The notes under the pieces are model-generated. The model saw nothing but the letters and a program-made list of their open reading frames with translations. It was not told where the DNA came from and did not search any database. A stretch of DNA of 64,000 nt, taken from positions 124,001-188,000 of the forward strand of contig CP091730.1 of assembly GCA_022009915.1 (NCBI GenBank), written 5' to 3'. A program made the position numbers and the translations under genes. Below are positions 63,671 through 64,000 of the stretch, in pieces; position 1 is the stretch's first letter; every line of letters begins with the position of its first letter. This DNA comes from Alistipes putredinis (GTDB taxonomy: Bacteria > Bacteroidota > Bacteroidia > Bacteroidales > Rikenellaceae).

Positions 63671-63699
63671 TCGTATTAAGTTATTTCAGTTCGATGGAC

Positions 63700-64000
63700 T
63701 TATTTCAAGTCGTCGGCAGAAATGACCTTTTTCAGATTTACGTCTTTCAGAGCCTTTGCTTTCAGGCTGGGGTCTTTCTCGCAAGCTACTTTGACATACT
63801 TGACAGCAGCGCTCTTGTTGCCCTCCTGAGCGGCGATAACTCCGCGCAGGTATTCGGCATCTGCGGTATCCAGATTGCCAAGAGCAGTCTTGGCTGCGTT
63901 CAGGTTGCCGTTCAGAACTTCGGCAACAGCATTGTTGTAACCGCTCAAAGACGAGGTTGAAGAAGCGTAGTTACCTTTGGCAACCGAGGAGAGAGCCTTG
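63700..64000 (-). CDS. TPR-like/OmpA-associated repeat protein (C-terminal part)
   Basis: The frame is open from the right edge of the window and ends at 63700. Visible: ALSSVAKGNYASS, SGYNNAVAEVLNGNLNAAKTALGNLDTADAEYLRGVIAAQEGNKSAAVKYVKVACEKDPSLKAKALKDV, ending ISADDLK. These are helical, TPR-like repeats of the kind that close large periplasmic proteins of Bacteroidales, often with an OmpA domain further upstream. The N-terminal part lies outside the window, so the domain set cannot be given. Confidence 0.7.
   Translation of the reverse strand, partial: KALSSVAKGNYASSTSSLSGYNNAVAEVLNGNLNAAKTALGNLDTADAEYLRGVIAAQEGNKSAAVKYVKVACEKDPSLKAKALKDVNLKKVISADDLK

Noticed and set aside
1..64000. Phase variation or programmed frameshifting as a general explanation for the broken genes
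   Set aside because: Breaks hit essential genes, occur in short runs and in both directions, several per gene; sequence error explains them better. Only the two G9 tracts remain plausible as contingency tracts.
1..64000. CRISPR arrays, tRNA or rRNA genes, insertion sequences
   Set aside because: Looked for regular repeats, cloverleaf-like sequences and transposase motifs; none seen.

Overview
The window reads as chromosomal DNA of a Bacteroidales gut bacterium, most like Alistipes/Rikenellaceae. The basis is moderately high GC in the flanks, Bacteroidetes-type promoters (TTTG, about 19-23 nt, TAnnTTTG), fimbrillin-like and CotH lipoproteins, a TonB-plug/MG2 protein, a POT transporter, an UpxY-type capsule antiterminator and a TPP-riboswitch/TonB-receptor/PnuT thiamine module. 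The species assignment is inference from family content only.

A technical feature shapes the whole window. Roughly half of the genes, including housekeeping ones (serS, metH, glpD, glpT), are split by one- or two-base indels, mostly in short A/T runs (A8 read as A7, A5 where A4 is expected). I treat each as one gene and give the whole span; the intact frames on both sides of each break make the products recognisable. Sequence error is far more likely than mass pseudogenisation.

Layout. 1-4.8 kb (minus): lipoprotein A, lipoprotein B, a radical SAM/SPASM enzyme, a fimbrillin-like lipoprotein and a CotH-kinase lipoprotein (cut by the window edge). The two lipoproteins next to the rSAM enzyme share the short motif MYGVPxxxFEV. 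4.9-6.7 kb (plus): LytS-like sensor kinase and a LytTR regulator whose usual phospho-acceptor Asp is read as Tyr. 6.9-12.1 kb: glycerol-3-phosphate module (glpD, divergent glpR, HAD phosphatase, glpT) with a shared candidate operator. 12.3-15.0 kb: MG2/TonB-plug protein. 15.1-31.5 kb: ferredoxin, serS, glutaminyl cyclase-metH-metF, M20 amidohydrolase, SDR, GH78 rhamnosidase, PhnP-like hydrolase, POT transporter, glycogen branching enzyme.

31.5-34.4 kb is a low-GC insertion directly after the branching enzyme: an orphan Rhs core/C-terminal toxin with an HExxH metallopeptidase-like motif, two paralogous secreted putative immunity proteins, and a second Rhs fragment. Two imperfect direct repeats bracket it, and each carries the tail of an immunity gene. 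35.0-58.1 kb is a capsule/O-antigen locus: UpxY; UDP-GlcA/UDP-GalA and UDP-L-FucNAc precursor genes; six glycosyltransferases, acetyltransferase, Wzx, Wzy; an HpcH-type aldolase and an Ldh2-family oxidoreductase; a nucleotidyltransferase, a WecA-like initiating transferase and a WbuC cupin. Together these make, assemble and export a repeat-unit polysaccharide containing a uronic acid and probably N-acetyl-L-fucosamine.

58.5-64 kb: MATE exporter, promoter plus TPP riboswitch, TonB-dependent thiamine receptor and PnuT, an apparent orphan small RNA with its own promoter and terminator, a broken toxin-like ORF, and the C-terminal end of a repeat protein running off the right edge. I saw no tRNA, rRNA, CRISPR array or insertion sequence.
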